Positions 17,672 through 26,300 are shown, counted from the stretch's first letter. The stretch is 64,000 bases of DNA from JAISGQ01 sp045604965 (GCA_045604965.1 JAZUPB010000059.1:1-64000), one strand, 5' to 3'. Translations and numbers: made by a program. The notes: generated from the sequence alone by a model not told the origin.

Positions 17672-17983
17672 TTATTTTTTTTTGATTCTCTTTTGCACAT
17701 CAATCATAAATTTTGCATTCTTATTATGTACAATAGTATTTAATCCATCTTTAACACCACCTCCTCCAGTTTCTTTAGAACCTCCACCAATGTTGGATAA
17801 TTGAGCTAAAAACTTTGCGTTTCCTCTTAATTCTGCGATTGGTTTTCCTGTCGACGCAGTAGGTTTCAAAAGACCCTCTCGAATTTTACTTTCTGTCATT
17901 TTATATATATGTTGAAAATTATTTGCATTCTGAAGTTCTTTACTTTTTTTCTTTGTAGGCAATAGCTTATTTAATAATTTCAT
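17672..17983 (-). CDS. small basic hypothetical protein
   Basis: A 103-aa Lys-rich protein, first of the three-gene cassette, with ATG 17983 after AAAGGGG. It contains a Gly-rich segment (SNIGGGSKETGGGGVKDG) between two basic helical regions and ends in KRIKKK. No family is recognised; it may bind nucleic acid by charge alone. Confidence 0.45.
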   Translation of the reverse strand: MKLLNKLLPTKKKSKELQNANNFQHIYKMTESKIREGLLKPTASTGKPIAELRGNAKFLAQLSNIGGGSKETGGGGVKDGLNTIVHNKNAKFMIDVQKRIKKK

Positions 17984-18045
17984 TAATCAAATCCCCTTTG
18001 TAAAACGCATTTTGCTTTTATTTGTCTAGTTTTCTAGTTATTTAA

Positions 18046-18074
18046 ATTGTACGATATAATCCTTATTTTTTCAA
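18046..18074 (-). promoter_or_regulatory. promoter of the small cassette
   Basis: Minus strand TTGAAA (18069-18074), 17 nt, TACAAT (18046-18051). The repeat ACTAGAAAACTAGA overlaps the likely start site (about 18025-18038) and may be an operator. Confidence 0.65.
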
Positions 18075-18121
18075 CAGTATTCAAATCTTTTCTTCAAAAG
18101 AATTGTCTCTACACTCCCTCA

Positions 18122-18151
18122 TTGCCCCATCTCCCCTCACCGTGCTATAAT
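18122..18151 (+). promoter_or_regulatory. promoter of the 382-aa surface protein gene
   Basis: TTGCCC (18122-18127), 18-nt spacer, TATAAT (18146-18151), with SD AAGGAG at 18168-18173. Confidence 0.65.
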
Positions 18152-18180
18152 ATCCCTATCAACACACAAGGAGACTCACT

Positions 18181-19329
18181 ATGTTTAAGCACACCACACT
18201 TAAGAACCTAACCTACACCTTTTTGACCTTCGCTCTGATACTATCCACTTTCACATATAGTAAACTGGAGGCCTACGCGGTAACTTTTCCCAGTATCAAC
18301 GTTACTTTCGACTCTACCGACGAATCGGTTATTGTAGATGGTATACCGGCTTACAGCGCGGACGGTTCTGTTGAATATCAGCTGGAGGGGTATTTAAATT
18401 ACGAAAAGGAGCGTTGTGATACATTTTGCTACGCTCCGCATGTGAGAGCTTATGATGAGCCTTCCAAGATGGCTTATATATTTAATTGGTCTGATGCGGA
18501 GTTTCTGCTGCCCTGTTCCGGCGATTACAAGTTTACCGCTTATGTGACCGCCAGATACATAGATGCCACCGGCACTCCGGTAGAGGAAAGTGGTCCCAAA
18601 ACCACCATCGACATTACCTTGCATAAGAAAGACGAAAGCACCAACTGGGGCCCGGGACTTCCGAATACTACGGTTGAAATCTACGATATGAATCAGATTA
18701 AGGGAAAAGATAAGACCATCAAAATCGAAGAGCCTGACTACACCTGGACCATCCACGGAAAAGATATTGAACGTATTCCGGATGCCAATTTTTCTTTGAA
18801 AATCACTGCCAATCCGGATTCCTTCTGTAACGAAGGTGTGGATGATTTCTTTGGGGAAACATTGCTTGAAAAAATAAATATAGAATACGATGGAGAATTC
18901 GGCTTCAAAGCCCTTTTAGATTATAAAATCGGAACGGAATACATAGGAAAGTACGCTAATCTGTTCTACGTCGTGGGCGATGGCACCTTTGAATACGTAG
19001 CCGGACCGGTTGTAGATGAAAACGGCATGGCTACCTTTACTTTCACCCACGCATCGGATTACGTCCTGGCTATTACTGACGTAGAATATACAGGTCAAGA
19101 GTTGAATCCAAAGCCGGTCGAAACTCCGGCGCCTACAGAAGCTCCAACCGCTGCACCTGCTACGGAAATTCCCTCCTCCGACGTAGCAACAAATACTCAG
19201 CAGCCAATCGCTACTACAAACACACAAAGTGTTTCTAGCGGAAACAATACCCTAATATATATCATTAGCGGAATTGTACTAATCGCTACTGTAACACTTG
19301 TCGTTTTCCTCATAAAAAAGAAGCAATAA
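18181..19329 (+). CDS. membrane-anchored surface protein of unknown function
   Basis: A 382-aa protein with a signal peptide (1-33, cleavage near EAYA), a beta-rich ectodomain (about 35-300), and a Pro/Thr/Ala stalk (about 305-350, PVETPAPTEAPTAAPATE). It ends with a transmembrane helix (about 357-377) and KKKQ. There is no LPXTG motif, so anchoring is by the C-terminal helix. The ectodomain has several Cys residues (in ERCDTFC, LLPCSG and SFCNEG) and shows no recognised enzyme motif. It is monocistronic, between a strong promoter and a terminator. Confidence 0.65.
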   Translation: MFKHTTLKNLTYTFLTFALILSTFTYSKLEAYAVTFPSINVTFDSTDESVIVDGIPAYSADGSVEYQLEGYLNYEKERCDTFCYAPHVRAYDEPSKMAYIFNWSDAEFLLPCSGDYKFTAYVTARYIDATGTPVEESGPKTTIDITLHKKDESTNWGPGLPNTTVEIYDMNQIKGKDKTIKIEEPDYTWTIHGKDIERIPDANFSLKITANPDSFCNEGVDDFFGETLLEKINIEYDGEFGFKALLDYKIGTEYIGKYANLFYVVGDGTFEYVAGPVVDENGMATFTFTHASDYVLAITDVEYTGQELNPKPVETPAPTEAPTAAPATEIPSSDVATNTQQPIATTNTQSVSSGNNTLIYIISGIVLIATVTLVVFLIKKKQ

Positions 19330-19335
19330 AAGAAT

Positions 19336-19376
19336 GACCTGAGTTGAAAATGTACTCCAACTCAGGTCTTGTTTTT
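19336..19376. terminator. terminator shared by two convergent genes
   Basis: GACCTGAGTTG (19336-19346) / CAACTCAGGTC (19358-19368) followed by TTGTTTTT on the plus strand. The minus-strand gene stops at 19375. Confidence 0.85.
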
Positions 19377-20277
19377 AATCAACCATCAAATATCCTTTAT
19401 ACTTATCACTTGTCATAGTGTCCGGACATACGCCAATATCCCAACCCGTTCCGGTCGATTCTATGTAAAAGTACTTTCCGCCATTTACATTCAGAAAAGT
19501 ACCTGTCATATTGTCGTTACCCAATACACTTGCTGCTACATGTCCTTCGTAGTGCATTAACAGACTTCCATAACCCAACTCACGGATAAGTGCTGCAAGT
19601 AACATTGCAGAATCTTCACAATCACCTTCTCTATCCCATAAAGTTTCAATAGCATATTTAGGATAATCAGACTGACCTTTTGCAACCGAATCATACTCAT
19701 ATTCAATAGTAGTCTGTACAAAATTAACCGCTTCACATACAATATCATAATCAGTATATCCAGCCTGCTTCTGAATCTCTCTCAAGCATCTTGCAATTTC
19801 TTTCACATATTCACGATTTAGTTTGTCATTTAAATAATGGTCATATTCACTAAATAAATAGTATCTGTCCAACGAACTATAATACTTATAAGCATTTACA
19901 TCTATGCACAGTGAAAAATATGCATTTCCTCCATCTCGTGTCTTCCATGAGTACTGAACCACCTGATAATCCGGATTGGTTGCATTGTAATTTGGTACAC
20001 GTGGGTCCACTTTTTCCGTTGTTACAGTAGTATTTGTAGAAGTTGTTGCTTTTGTCGTGGTCGACTTATTTGTGCTACTTGTTGATTTATTTGTTGTATT
20101 TGTCGTTGTAGACTTGTTTGTAGTACTTGTAGACTTATTTGTTGTCTGGTAGGTAGATGTTGACTGTGCATAAGGTCTGGTAGGCTCTGACGCATAGCTT
20201 GTCTCCATACCGCTCATGCACTGCACCAACAAACTCAATGTAATAATAACAACTAATCCTTTAAGTACTTTACTCAT
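19375..20277 (-). CDS. secreted transglutaminase-like protein
   Basis: A 300-aa protein read from ATG 20277 behind GGAGG; the frame begins 5 codons earlier at a TTG without spacing. It has a signal peptide (about 1-30), then a Thr/Ser/Asn/Lys low-complexity linker (about 38-90, repeated TNKSTT), then a transglutaminase-core fold. The catalytic triad candidates are Cys220 (REGDCEDSAML), His246 (YEGHVAASV) and the acidic residue in YFYIEST near 273. Bacterial members act as proteases or crosslinkers at the cell surface; which one cannot be told here. It is monocistronic and convergent with the surface protein gene. Confidence 0.8.
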   Translation of the reverse strand: MSKVLKGLVVIITLSLLVQCMSGMETSYASEPTRPYAQSTSTYQTTNKSTSTTNKSTTTNTTNKSTSSTNKSTTTKATTSTNTTVTTEKVDPRVPNYNATNPDYQVVQYSWKTRDGGNAYFSLCIDVNAYKYYSSLDRYYLFSEYDHYLNDKLNREYVKEIARCLREIQKQAGYTDYDIVCEAVNFVQTTIEYEYDSVAKGQSDYPKYAIETLWDREGDCEDSAMLLAALIRELGYGSLLMHYEGHVAASVLGNDNMTGTFLNVNGGKYFYIESTGTGWDIGVCPDTMTSDKYKGYLMVD

Positions 20278-20375
20278 TTTTTTATCCTCCAAATCACTTT
20301 TTGTGTTTCTTTCTGATGGATAGATACACCAAATGACTTGTAGGTTTTATAAAATTAAATTTTTTTTGAATTTTT

Positions 20376-21308
20376 TTAATTTATTTTTGAAACGCCCTCA
20401 CATTTAGGGATGGTATTAATACTTCCATCCTCATTATAGCTAAATTCTGCTACACATACGCTCCTGTGGAACAGGCTTCCCCCGGGTAACTCTCCCGTAT
20501 GGTAAAACAGGTACGAATGTCCCTTGAAATCTGCCACTCCGGGATGGTTGGTAAATACACCGCCCTCCTCTGTCATAAGTACGCCTCCGTACACCCATGG
20601 ACCGGTAGGGGATGCAGAAGTAGAATATGCCAAGTGTTCATCTTTCTGGTCCACTGCAAATGCCGCATAGACCATGTAGTAAAGACCATTTCTCTTATAA
20701 AACCAAGGACCTTCTCCATAGGAGGTACCTGTCATATGACTGCCCTTTGCAAAGGATTCCTCTGTCATGGGAATCTTTACCACACCTACGGATTCATCGT
20801 AGGAAATCATGTCTTCATTTAAAAGCACGTAGCGAAGCTCCGGATTACCGAAGTAAAGATACGCCTGCCCATCATCATCAATAAAGACTGTCGGATCAAT
20901 ATCGTTCCAATCCCCCTCATCCACCAAAGGATAACCCAAATCTTTAAACGGACCGGTGGGGCTATCGGATACTCCTACTGCAATGGCCATACCTCCATCT
21001 TTCTTATGTACCGGACAATACAAATAAAACTTACCGTTACGCTCTACCGCCTGAGGAGCCCATGCTCTGTCATCCGCCCATGTAATATCATCCAGCGAGA
21101 AAATCTTACCATGATCCGTCCAATTAACCATATCCTTGGTTGAATAACATCTCCAGTCAATCATAGTATAAAAATCATTAATAAGCTCATCCTCATCATG
21201 AGTCACATAAAGATACAAAGTATCCCCATACACCATAGGTGCAGGATCCGCCGTATAAATATCTTTGATGATTGGATTGGTACAAAAATCTACTCTACTG
21301 TTTTCCAT
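20376..21308 (-). CDS. glycoside hydrolase family 43
   Basis: A 310-aa cytoplasmic protein with a five-bladed propeller pattern. The GH43 residues are visible: base Asp21 in ADPAPM, pKa-modulating Asp138 in NDIDPTVF, and acid Glu199 in YGEGPW. The family includes beta-xylosidases and alpha-L-arabinofuranosidases, so it probably releases pentoses from plant oligosaccharides; specificity cannot be assigned. ATG 21308 follows AAGGAGG. It lies 11 nt downstream of the GNAT gene on the same strand. Confidence 0.88.
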   Translation of the reverse strand: MENSRVDFCTNPIIKDIYTADPAPMVYGDTLYLYVTHDEDELINDFYTMIDWRCYSTKDMVNWTDHGKIFSLDDITWADDRAWAPQAVERNGKFYLYCPVHKKDGGMAIAVGVSDSPTGPFKDLGYPLVDEGDWNDIDPTVFIDDDGQAYLYFGNPELRYVLLNEDMISYDESVGVVKIPMTEESFAKGSHMTGTSYGEGPWFYKRNGLYYMVYAAFAVDQKDEHLAYSTSASPTGPWVYGGVLMTEEGGVFTNHPGVADFKGHSYLFYHTGELPGGSLFHRSVCVAEFSYNEDGSINTIPKCEGVSKIN

Positions 21309-21319
21309 AGGTTCCTCCT

Positions 21320-22243
21320 TTATTGTTTAGGCTTTTTATAAACGTGTGAATACACTTCTACATCATAGCCAATCTTTTTGTAAAAATCATTGCCGCCACC
21401 GGTTAAAATCTTACCGCCTATTTCTTTGAATCTACGGTAATGCTGTGTAAGTGCTGCTGAAGCTAAGCCTTTGTGCTGATACTCCGGAATAGTACATAAG
21501 GGTTCCATATAAGCAAGGCCATTCTCGGGAACCCACCACATCCCACTGTAACACACATACTCCCCTGCTTCATTGGCAATAATCACATTGTACTCGTAGG
21601 TAGAGTGTGGTGGCGGTGCCATAATACAGCTAAGTACACCTGTATAAGACTTGTGCGGATTCCAATCCCTTGTATCACTTGTATCTTCCCAGTTTTCAAA
21701 AGGACCTAACTCCCACTCATTAAAGCTTTTCCATGTACATCTGGAAAGCTTGACCGGGTCCACATCTGCCAGTTCTACAAAATAGAACCCCTTTGGTAAT
21801 TCGAAATCAAGTGCTGTTTGAGTGATATCTAACACGTAGCTTCTTTCTTTATAAGATAATCTATATCCCTTCTTTTCAGCCGCTTCCATAAGCGCTGTCT
21901 GAGCTTCTGTAAAGATAAATTGCTTCCCACCATTATGGTCCGGGAATGCTTCCGCAGCGTAAGCTATCATTTCCTCTGCCAGTTCTTCATATCCCGGCCG
22001 TAAAGCAAAATGTATATCACCCAGATTTTCATAAAAAACAAAACCTACTACGAAATCATCCTCCAACCAGAATCTGCATAAATGCAAATAATCCTTATTC
22101 ATCCATGAAGACGTCAGGGCATACTCCAAAAATGGAGCTTCGACACATCCCCTTCCCTGCTCTGCAGACAGATTGTATACCTCTACCATGAAATTCCACG
22201 CCATATTGATATCTGTTAATATTTGAAATTGTTTGGTTCGCAT
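21320..22243 (-). CDS. GNAT-family N-acetyltransferase
   Basis: A 307-aa protein read from ATG 22243 behind TAGGAGG; 22 upstream in-frame codons have no SD. The C-terminal half carries a GNAT fold with the acetyl-CoA loop near EYQHKGLASAALTQHYRR and the AYMEPLCTIPEYQ strand. The N-terminal half may be a degenerate second GNAT domain. The acceptor is unknown. It is the first gene of a two-gene unit with the GH43 glycosidase. Confidence 0.75.
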   Translation of the reverse strand: MRTKQFQILTDINMAWNFMVEVYNLSAEQGRGCVEAPFLEYALTSSWMNKDYLHLCRFWLEDDFVVGFVFYENLGDIHFALRPGYEELAEEMIAYAAEAFPDHNGGKQFIFTEAQTALMEAAEKKGYRLSYKERSYVLDITQTALDFELPKGFYFVELADVDPVKLSRCTWKSFNEWELGPFENWEDTSDTRDWNPHKSYTGVLSCIMAPPPHSTYEYNVIIANEAGEYVCYSGMWWVPENGLAYMEPLCTIPEYQHKGLASAALTQHYRRFKEIGGKILTGGGNDFYKKIGYDVEVYSHVYKKPKQ

Positions 22244-22350
22244 ATATTTCCTCCTATATCCTTCCATATCCCCACAATCTATATTAACAGTAACAGAAAA
22301 TAATAGCACATACTCTTTATTTATTGCTAAGTTTTGACTAATTCTACAAA

Positions 22351-22405
22351 AATTCTCCTCCCCTAACCATTACGGTTTGAGGAGGAGAATCTGTATTTTA
22401 CTTAT
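22351..22405 (-). terminator. terminator after the DUF3800 pseudogene, copy 1 of a repeated terminator
   Basis: A long GC-rich hairpin, CTCCTCCCCTAACC with GGTTTGAGGAGGAG, and a following T run on the minus strand. The 51 bases from 22355 to 22405 match 24619-24669 at all but two positions. Confidence 0.85.
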
Positions 22406-23007
22406 CTATTTCCTGTCGTTTCACGATCTTCAAATAATTTCGTTTCAAATCATTAACTGTGCCAAAGAAAATCCTCTCTGATTTTGAAAAACAATTATTC
22501 TCTATTTTCAACTTTAAAAGTTCAAATGTGCATATCATATCTGCCACCTGAAATAGTCTATAGTCAGATGGTGTCACTTTACGAAACTCCACACGCGGCA
22601 AAAAAGCATAAAACAGAGATGATAAAATCTTATTTAACTCTACTTGCCCATTATCATAGTAGATTTTAACCAAATCAAAAGAAAGAAGAAATTCATAATG
22701 TTCCTTTATGAAAAGTGAAATCTGTTTAGACAACCTTCCGGTTAAATGTAACCATCTTATTAAAAATTTTTCTTCTCTCCAAATAATTCATTGCTGAGTA
22801 ATCTTCTTCCTTACGAATAATCGGTCCTGTATGTATGCAATGATTCTCTAACCCCAGAAGAAGTAATTCTTTTTCCAAATGTTCTAACGGCTCTTGAATA
22901 GATTTTCTCTGATCATGAAACACCATAGTTACTATATACCATGGGGAGTGATAATTATACGCTCCAAAATCACCCGATTCATCAATAAAGATACTTAACT
23001 CTTTCAT
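22398..23007 (-). pseudogene. DUF3800 family gene, broken by deletion/frameshift
   Basis: Two overlapping frames together encode a DUF3800 protein. The N-terminal part (from ATG 23007, MKELSIFIDESGDFGAYN) carries the IDESG motif. It runs to RKIFNKMVTFNRK and stops at 22726. The second frame (from about 22733) restarts at SKQISLFIKEHYEFL and includes YYDNGQVELNKIL, FRKVTPSDYRLFQVADMICT and the ending LKRNYLKIV. From memory of the family, about 25-30 residues that normally join the halves (the KTF region) are missing, so an internal out-of-frame deletion is likely. DUF3800 proteins have an RNase-H-like fold and are found with structured RNAs and defence loci. The gene is probably dead. Confidence 0.75.
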
Positions 23008-23021
23008 ACAACATCCTTTAC

Positions 23022-23110
23022 CAAATAAAAAAGGCGGGTTCTTACCCGCCAATGATGGGGAACCTCCCCATCTGCCGATGGACCCGGGTCTTTCGACCAG
23101 CCCATACAGT
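23022..23110 (-). ncRNA. structured RNA upstream of DUF3800 (DUF3800-motif-type candidate)
   Basis: On the minus strand the following elements stand in order. An ATGG/CCAT closing stem encloses a GGTC-GAAA-GACC tetraloop hairpin (23087-23098). Next is an 8-bp hairpin (GATGGGGA/TCCCCATC, 23054-23072). Last is a terminator hairpin (GGCGGGT/ACCCGCC, 23033-23050) with a T tract. The DUF3800 start is only 15 nt after the T tract. Several families of structured RNAs located next to DUF3800 genes have been described (the DUF3800 RNA motifs); position and compactness fit. The exact class cannot be assigned by eye. Confidence 0.65.
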
Positions 23111-23236
23111 AATGCATTACAGCATTATTCTATACATAGAATAACATGTTTATACCTAAAACTCAAGCGGAATTAAAACTTATCTTCATACTAAGACTGT
23201 GCAGCACCTTGATTGAAGAGAGGTACAAACTGTACC

Positions 23237-23503
23237 CTACTTCCCTCTCAGCGCCTCATAATACGCCTTATACCTATATGCCGTTCTCCTGCTAATCTCT
23301 CCATGATTCACAATCTCCATAATGCCCATACCACCCTCGTATTTCAGCACAAAATCGTTATAAGAAGCCTGCCAAGCCTCATCATGCTTCTTACGCCCGG
23401 CACGATTTCTGGAACGATAATGTTCTACCTCCTCACGCAATGCTTGATTCTCAGCTTCCAATTCTGCTATGTATTTTAGTGCTTCTTCTAATGTTTTTAT
23501 CAT
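23237..23503 (-). CDS. small coiled-coil/HTH protein
   Basis: An 88-aa protein. The N-terminal third is a coiled coil (EALKYIAELEAENQALREEV), followed by a basic stretch (RSRNRAGRKKHDEA) and a C-terminal helix-turn-helix-like part (GMGIMEIVNHGEISRRTAYRYKAY) similar to resolvase or transposon-associated HTH segments. It is probably a small DNA-binding protein. It lies in an accessory region between a DUF3800 relic and an AraC regulator. Exact family not recognised. Confidence 0.55.
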   Translation of the reverse strand: MIKTLEEALKYIAELEAENQALREEVEHYRSRNRAGRKKHDEAWQASYNDFVLKYEGGMGIMEIVNHGEISRRTAYRYKAYYEALRGK

Positions 23504-23592
23504 ATACTTTCCTTGTGCCTCATTTTATTTGTGACACTATTGTATCATGTCATTCGATTTGTATCAATTTTATTTTTGGCATTGCCTGGTGC

Positions 23593-23623
23593 TAAAAAGA
23601 GTGAAGTACATTTTGTACTTCAC
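23593..23623 (-). terminator. terminator of the AraC-family gene
   Basis: GTGAAGTACA / TGTACTTCAC hairpin (23601-23623) followed on the minus strand by CTTTTT. Confidence 0.85.
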
Positions 23624-23635
23624 CCTGCCTATAGC

Positions 23636-24538
23636 TTATTTCATTTTCCTTACCGGACGTAGCACCTGATACCCCAATCCTTCCGGATAATGTCTCTGAT
23701 AATCCTGACAAACATCCTCATTCCATTCATAGCCTATTGATGTAGGATCAAAGTGCCATGCCAACTCTTCAACACGTTTCATAACTTCTGTATTTTCGCT
23801 TAAATAGTCAAATGGAGGATGAGAAAATACAAGATAGTAACTTTCCGGAATTTCACGCAGTTCAAAGCCTTCCGGAACTTCTCCTGTATAGTCACAGTTC
23901 ACTCCGGTGCCAAAGAAGTACTTTCTTTCGCTTCCTTCCCAAGCCCAACCGGCAGTATAGGCAGTAACAATAGGATGTGTATCTGACATGCTGGCTATCA
24001 TGCCACAAAGCAAGTCGCAATCATGGCCCGGCCAAACGGGACCATTAGCTGTTTCGCTTGCCTTGTAAGCACCTAAATATTTGTGTTTTGGAATATACTC
24101 CATTCTGTAAGAAGGTAATACTAAATTACTCATTTTTAACTCTCCTTTCATAAAAACAGTCGAAGGGCTGATAACGAACTTACGACATTGAAGAGGTATT
24201 GGTACAGGATTTTTCCGATATGCTGTCGGTGTACATCCAAAAGCATTCACAAACGCTCTCGTCAAAGCGGACTGAGAAGAAAATCCATACTCCAAAGCAA
24301 TATCCAGCAAAGATTGATTTGTATCGCGAATAACCATGGCCGCCATACTTAATCTGCGACGTGCCATATATTCCTTTATGGTAATACCGGCAATTCGATG
24401 AAACTGCTCCGAACAGTAGTATGGCGAGTAACCTATTTGTTTCGACATTTCGATTAGACCGGGATTTTCAATGGCATGCTCATCAATCCAATCAATCAAA
24501 CGCTGCATTGCTAAAATTGCTTCCTTCAATGTAATCAA
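23636..24538 (-). CDS. AraC-family regulator with GyrI-like effector domain
   Basis: A 300-aa protein. The N-terminal AraC DNA-binding domain (about 8-110) has two HTH motifs: LIEMSKQIGYSPYYCSEQFH and LLDIALEYGFSSQSALTRAF, ending in the PTAYRK signature. A GyrI-like small-molecule-binding domain follows (about 135-298, e.g. YYLVFSHPPFDYL). This order matches regulators of the Rob/BmrR-like effector group that sense hydrophobic compounds. The TTG 24538 start abuts its SD; a second TTG 9 nt downstream is better spaced, so the start is uncertain. An extended -10 (TGC-TATAAT) about 60 nt upstream abuts the T tract of the upstream RNA. Confidence 0.85.
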   Translation of the reverse strand: MITLKEAILAMQRLIDWIDEHAIENPGLIEMSKQIGYSPYYCSEQFHRIAGITIKEYMARRRLSMAAMVIRDTNQSLLDIALEYGFSSQSALTRAFVNAFGCTPTAYRKNPVPIPLQCRKFVISPSTVFMKGELKMSNLVLPSYRMEYIPKHKYLGAYKASETANGPVWPGHDCDLLCGMIASMSDTHPIVTAYTAGWAWEGSERKYFFGTGVNCDYTGEVPEGFELREIPESYYLVFSHPPFDYLSENTEVMKRVEELAWHFDPTSIGYEWNEDVCQDYQRHYPEGLGYQVLRPVRKMK

Positions 24539-24611
24539 CCTCCCTTCAAAAGGTATCCTATCATATTCGTGGGTAGAATTTCTTTACATGAGTTGGGTAT
24601 TATTATAGCAC

Positions 24612-24850
24612 AAAAAAACTCCTCCCCTAACCGTTATGGTTTGAGGAGGAGAATCTGTATTTTACTTATTATTCAACGCAGCCTGTGCTGCACTCGCTAT
24701 TAGGGGGAGCTATCTCGGGAGTAAGATACCTCCTTTCTCGGTGAAGTCCATATAAATCATAGCAAGGATGGACTTGACAGGTAGGCTTCTCTAGGTATTT
24801 GCCAATGAAAACCAATATAGAAATCGGCTGATGTTTGCCCTTACATCTCT
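24612..24850 (-). ncRNA. structured RNA candidate, terminator copy 2
   Basis: This 374-bp gap has no convincing gene but strong inverted repeats. On the minus strand: AAGTCCAT with ATGGACTT (24744-24775), GGAG-TATCT with AGATA-CTCC around a single mismatch (24706-24733), GCAGC-ACAG-GCTGC (24678-24691), then a strong terminator (24612-24653). The terminator nearly duplicates the one at 22355-22405. A 70-codon open frame across it (24669-24881) has no ATG or SD. I read it as a small RNA of about 200-250 nt or a mobile-element remnant. The 5' end is not defined. Confidence 0.5.
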
Positions 24851-24912
24851 TAGTGAAACTGAAATTTTCCTTTTCTTTCAAGTTTGGAATTTATAAGCTA
24901 TTGACTTTTAAC

Positions 24913-25281
24913 TCATCTATTTGCAAGCCAACACACTGTAGAAAAAATTCCTCTTATATGTTTTTCCTCTATTTCTGGATACTTCTTTTGGCATTCTACA
25001 ATATATTTTCCTATTTCTCTTTTGCTCCTATCATCTCTCGGCAGAAAAGGGACTTTAAATTGATTTGCAAGTATATCCCCATATTCAATACAACACTCAA
25101 CAAATTCTTTTACATAATTCCTAAATTCTTCTATATCTTCTCCATTTATATCAGAAAAACGTTCTCTAACAATATCTGGAATATCTTGAAAAAAATTAAG
25201 CTGAGACGAATCCAATAATTCATTTATTTGTTCTAAACATCTTCGATCCAAATTATCTTCTCCCTTCATTAGTATACTCAA
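24913..25281 (-). CDS. hypothetical protein
   Basis: A 122-aa acidic, helical protein (MKGEDNLDRRCLEQINELL onward, with CCIEYGDILANQF and ending GIFSTVCWLANR). I do not recognise the family. The start is ambiguous: the in-frame ATG 25269 lacks clear spacing, while the following AAGGGAGA could serve a TTG eight codons into the frame. It stands alone between a structured-RNA region and the isochorismatase unit. Confidence 0.45.
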   Translation of the reverse strand: MSILMKGEDNLDRRCLEQINELLDSSQLNFFQDIPDIVRERFSDINGEDIEEFRNYVKEFVECCIEYGDILANQFKVPFLPRDDRSKREIGKYIVECQKKYPEIEEKHIRGIFSTVCWLANR

Positions 25282-25354
25282 AATATCATTTTCGAATTAA
25301 TGGTCAAACTTCAAATAATACGCTGCTTTCAACTCTTCAGAAAGCTGACATTTG

Positions 25355-25876
25355 TCATCCCATTAGTTCAAGAGCTTTTTCAAATGAAATACATTCCGCA
25401 TATCTTCTGTTCCACATAAATTCGTTATAATAGCTGTAAGTCTGCTCAGCAGACATATACTTATTATCAAATGTGCTATTTGTATTAGAAGGAACTATCA
25501 TTTTAAAACCATGCTCAAATCCGGCTTTAATAGTTGCATCAATACAATAATCCGTTTGCAACCCTACGATGATAATGGTACTTTCCTCTTTTTCCCTTAG
25601 ATATTCCAATAATCCTGTATCTTTAAATGAACTGTTTACACTTTTATCAAAAACCATTTCATCATCAATAGGCTGAAAACCTTCATATATTTCAAAACCT
25701 ACATTGCCTTTTGTTAGTTCACATCCAACACCGTCATCATGTCTAACAAAAATAACTTCTATATCTTTTTGGCGAGCTCTATGTATCAATTCCTTAACAT
25801 TTGTTTCAAACTGTTCAAACTGATATAAATCACTATTTGTAATAGCTTTTTGTGTATCTACAACTAAAAGAACCAT
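25355..25876 (-). CDS. isochorismatase-like cysteine hydrolase (copy B)
   Basis: A 173-aa single-domain protein with the family triad: Asp7 in LLVVDTQK, Lys78 in VFDKSVNSSF, and nucleophile Cys111 in GLQTDYCIDATIK. Members hydrolyse amides or enol ethers such as nicotinamide, N-carbamoyl compounds or isochorismate; the substrate cannot be told. It is the last gene of a leftward isochorismatase-HxlR-isochorismatase unit, 19 nt after the HxlR gene, so probably under the same control. It is only distantly similar to copy A. Confidence 0.85.
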   Translation of the reverse strand: MVLLVVDTQKAITNSDLYQFEQFETNVKELIHRARQKDIEVIFVRHDDGVGCELTKGNVGFEIYEGFQPIDDEMVFDKSVNSSFKDTGLLEYLREKEESTIIIVGLQTDYCIDATIKAGFEHGFKMIVPSNTNSTFDNKYMSAEQTYSYYNEFMWNRRYAECISFEKALELMG

Positions 25877-25895
25877 CCTTTATATACCTTTCTTT

Positions 25896-26300
25896 CTACA
25901 CCATTTTTCTAAATGTCATTAGTGATTTAATTTCCTCTTCCGTCAAAATACCTTTCTCAATCAGAGTCTCTGACATTCCCTTTTCCAACATATAATCTAT
26001 ACCAACCATTTGCATGATGGTTATAGCTTCAAGCATTTTCCGTCCGCGTCTTTCAGTAATCGAATACTCCACATGAAGCGGATATCCTTCGAACATTTTC
26101 TTTTCCACCAATCCAAATTGAATAAGTTCCCTCAGTTGCTCCAAAAGCATCTTCTGCGTAATTCCTTCAATTTCATGTTCAAGTTCAGACAAACCTTTTG
26201 GACCATCTTTCATTTGGTATAAAATAATGGTTTTCCATTTTCCTTTTATAATATCGTGAACAATTTCAAGCGGACAAGTATAGTCATCTCTTATTTTCAT
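25896..26300 (-). CDS. HxlR-family transcriptional regulator
   Basis: A 134-aa winged-helix protein: CPLEIVHDIIKGKWKTIILY with the family Cys9, GLSELEHEIEGITQKMLLEQLREL, then the wing VEYSITERRGR. HxlR proteins such as YodB and HypR sense reactive electrophiles or metabolites, often through the N-terminal Cys. Its start overlaps the stop of isochorismatase copy A by 4 nt (ATGA), showing tight co-translation. It is expected to act on the palindrome at 26858-26877. Confidence 0.88.
   Translation of the reverse strand: MKIRDDYTCPLEIVHDIIKGKWKTIILYQMKDGPKGLSELEHEIEGITQKMLLEQLRELIQFGLVEKKMFEGYPLHVEYSITERRGRKMLEAITIMQMVGIDYMLEKGMSETLIEKGILTEEEIKSLMTFRKMV

Noticed and set aside
22398..23052. Two separate small genes
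   Set aside because: Both frames are parts of one DUF3800 protein, in order and on the same strand, overlapping by a few bases.
24669..24881. A 70-codon minus-strand frame
   Set aside because: No ATG, no SD, and it overlaps several strong inverted repeats and a terminator; more likely non-coding RNA or a relic.
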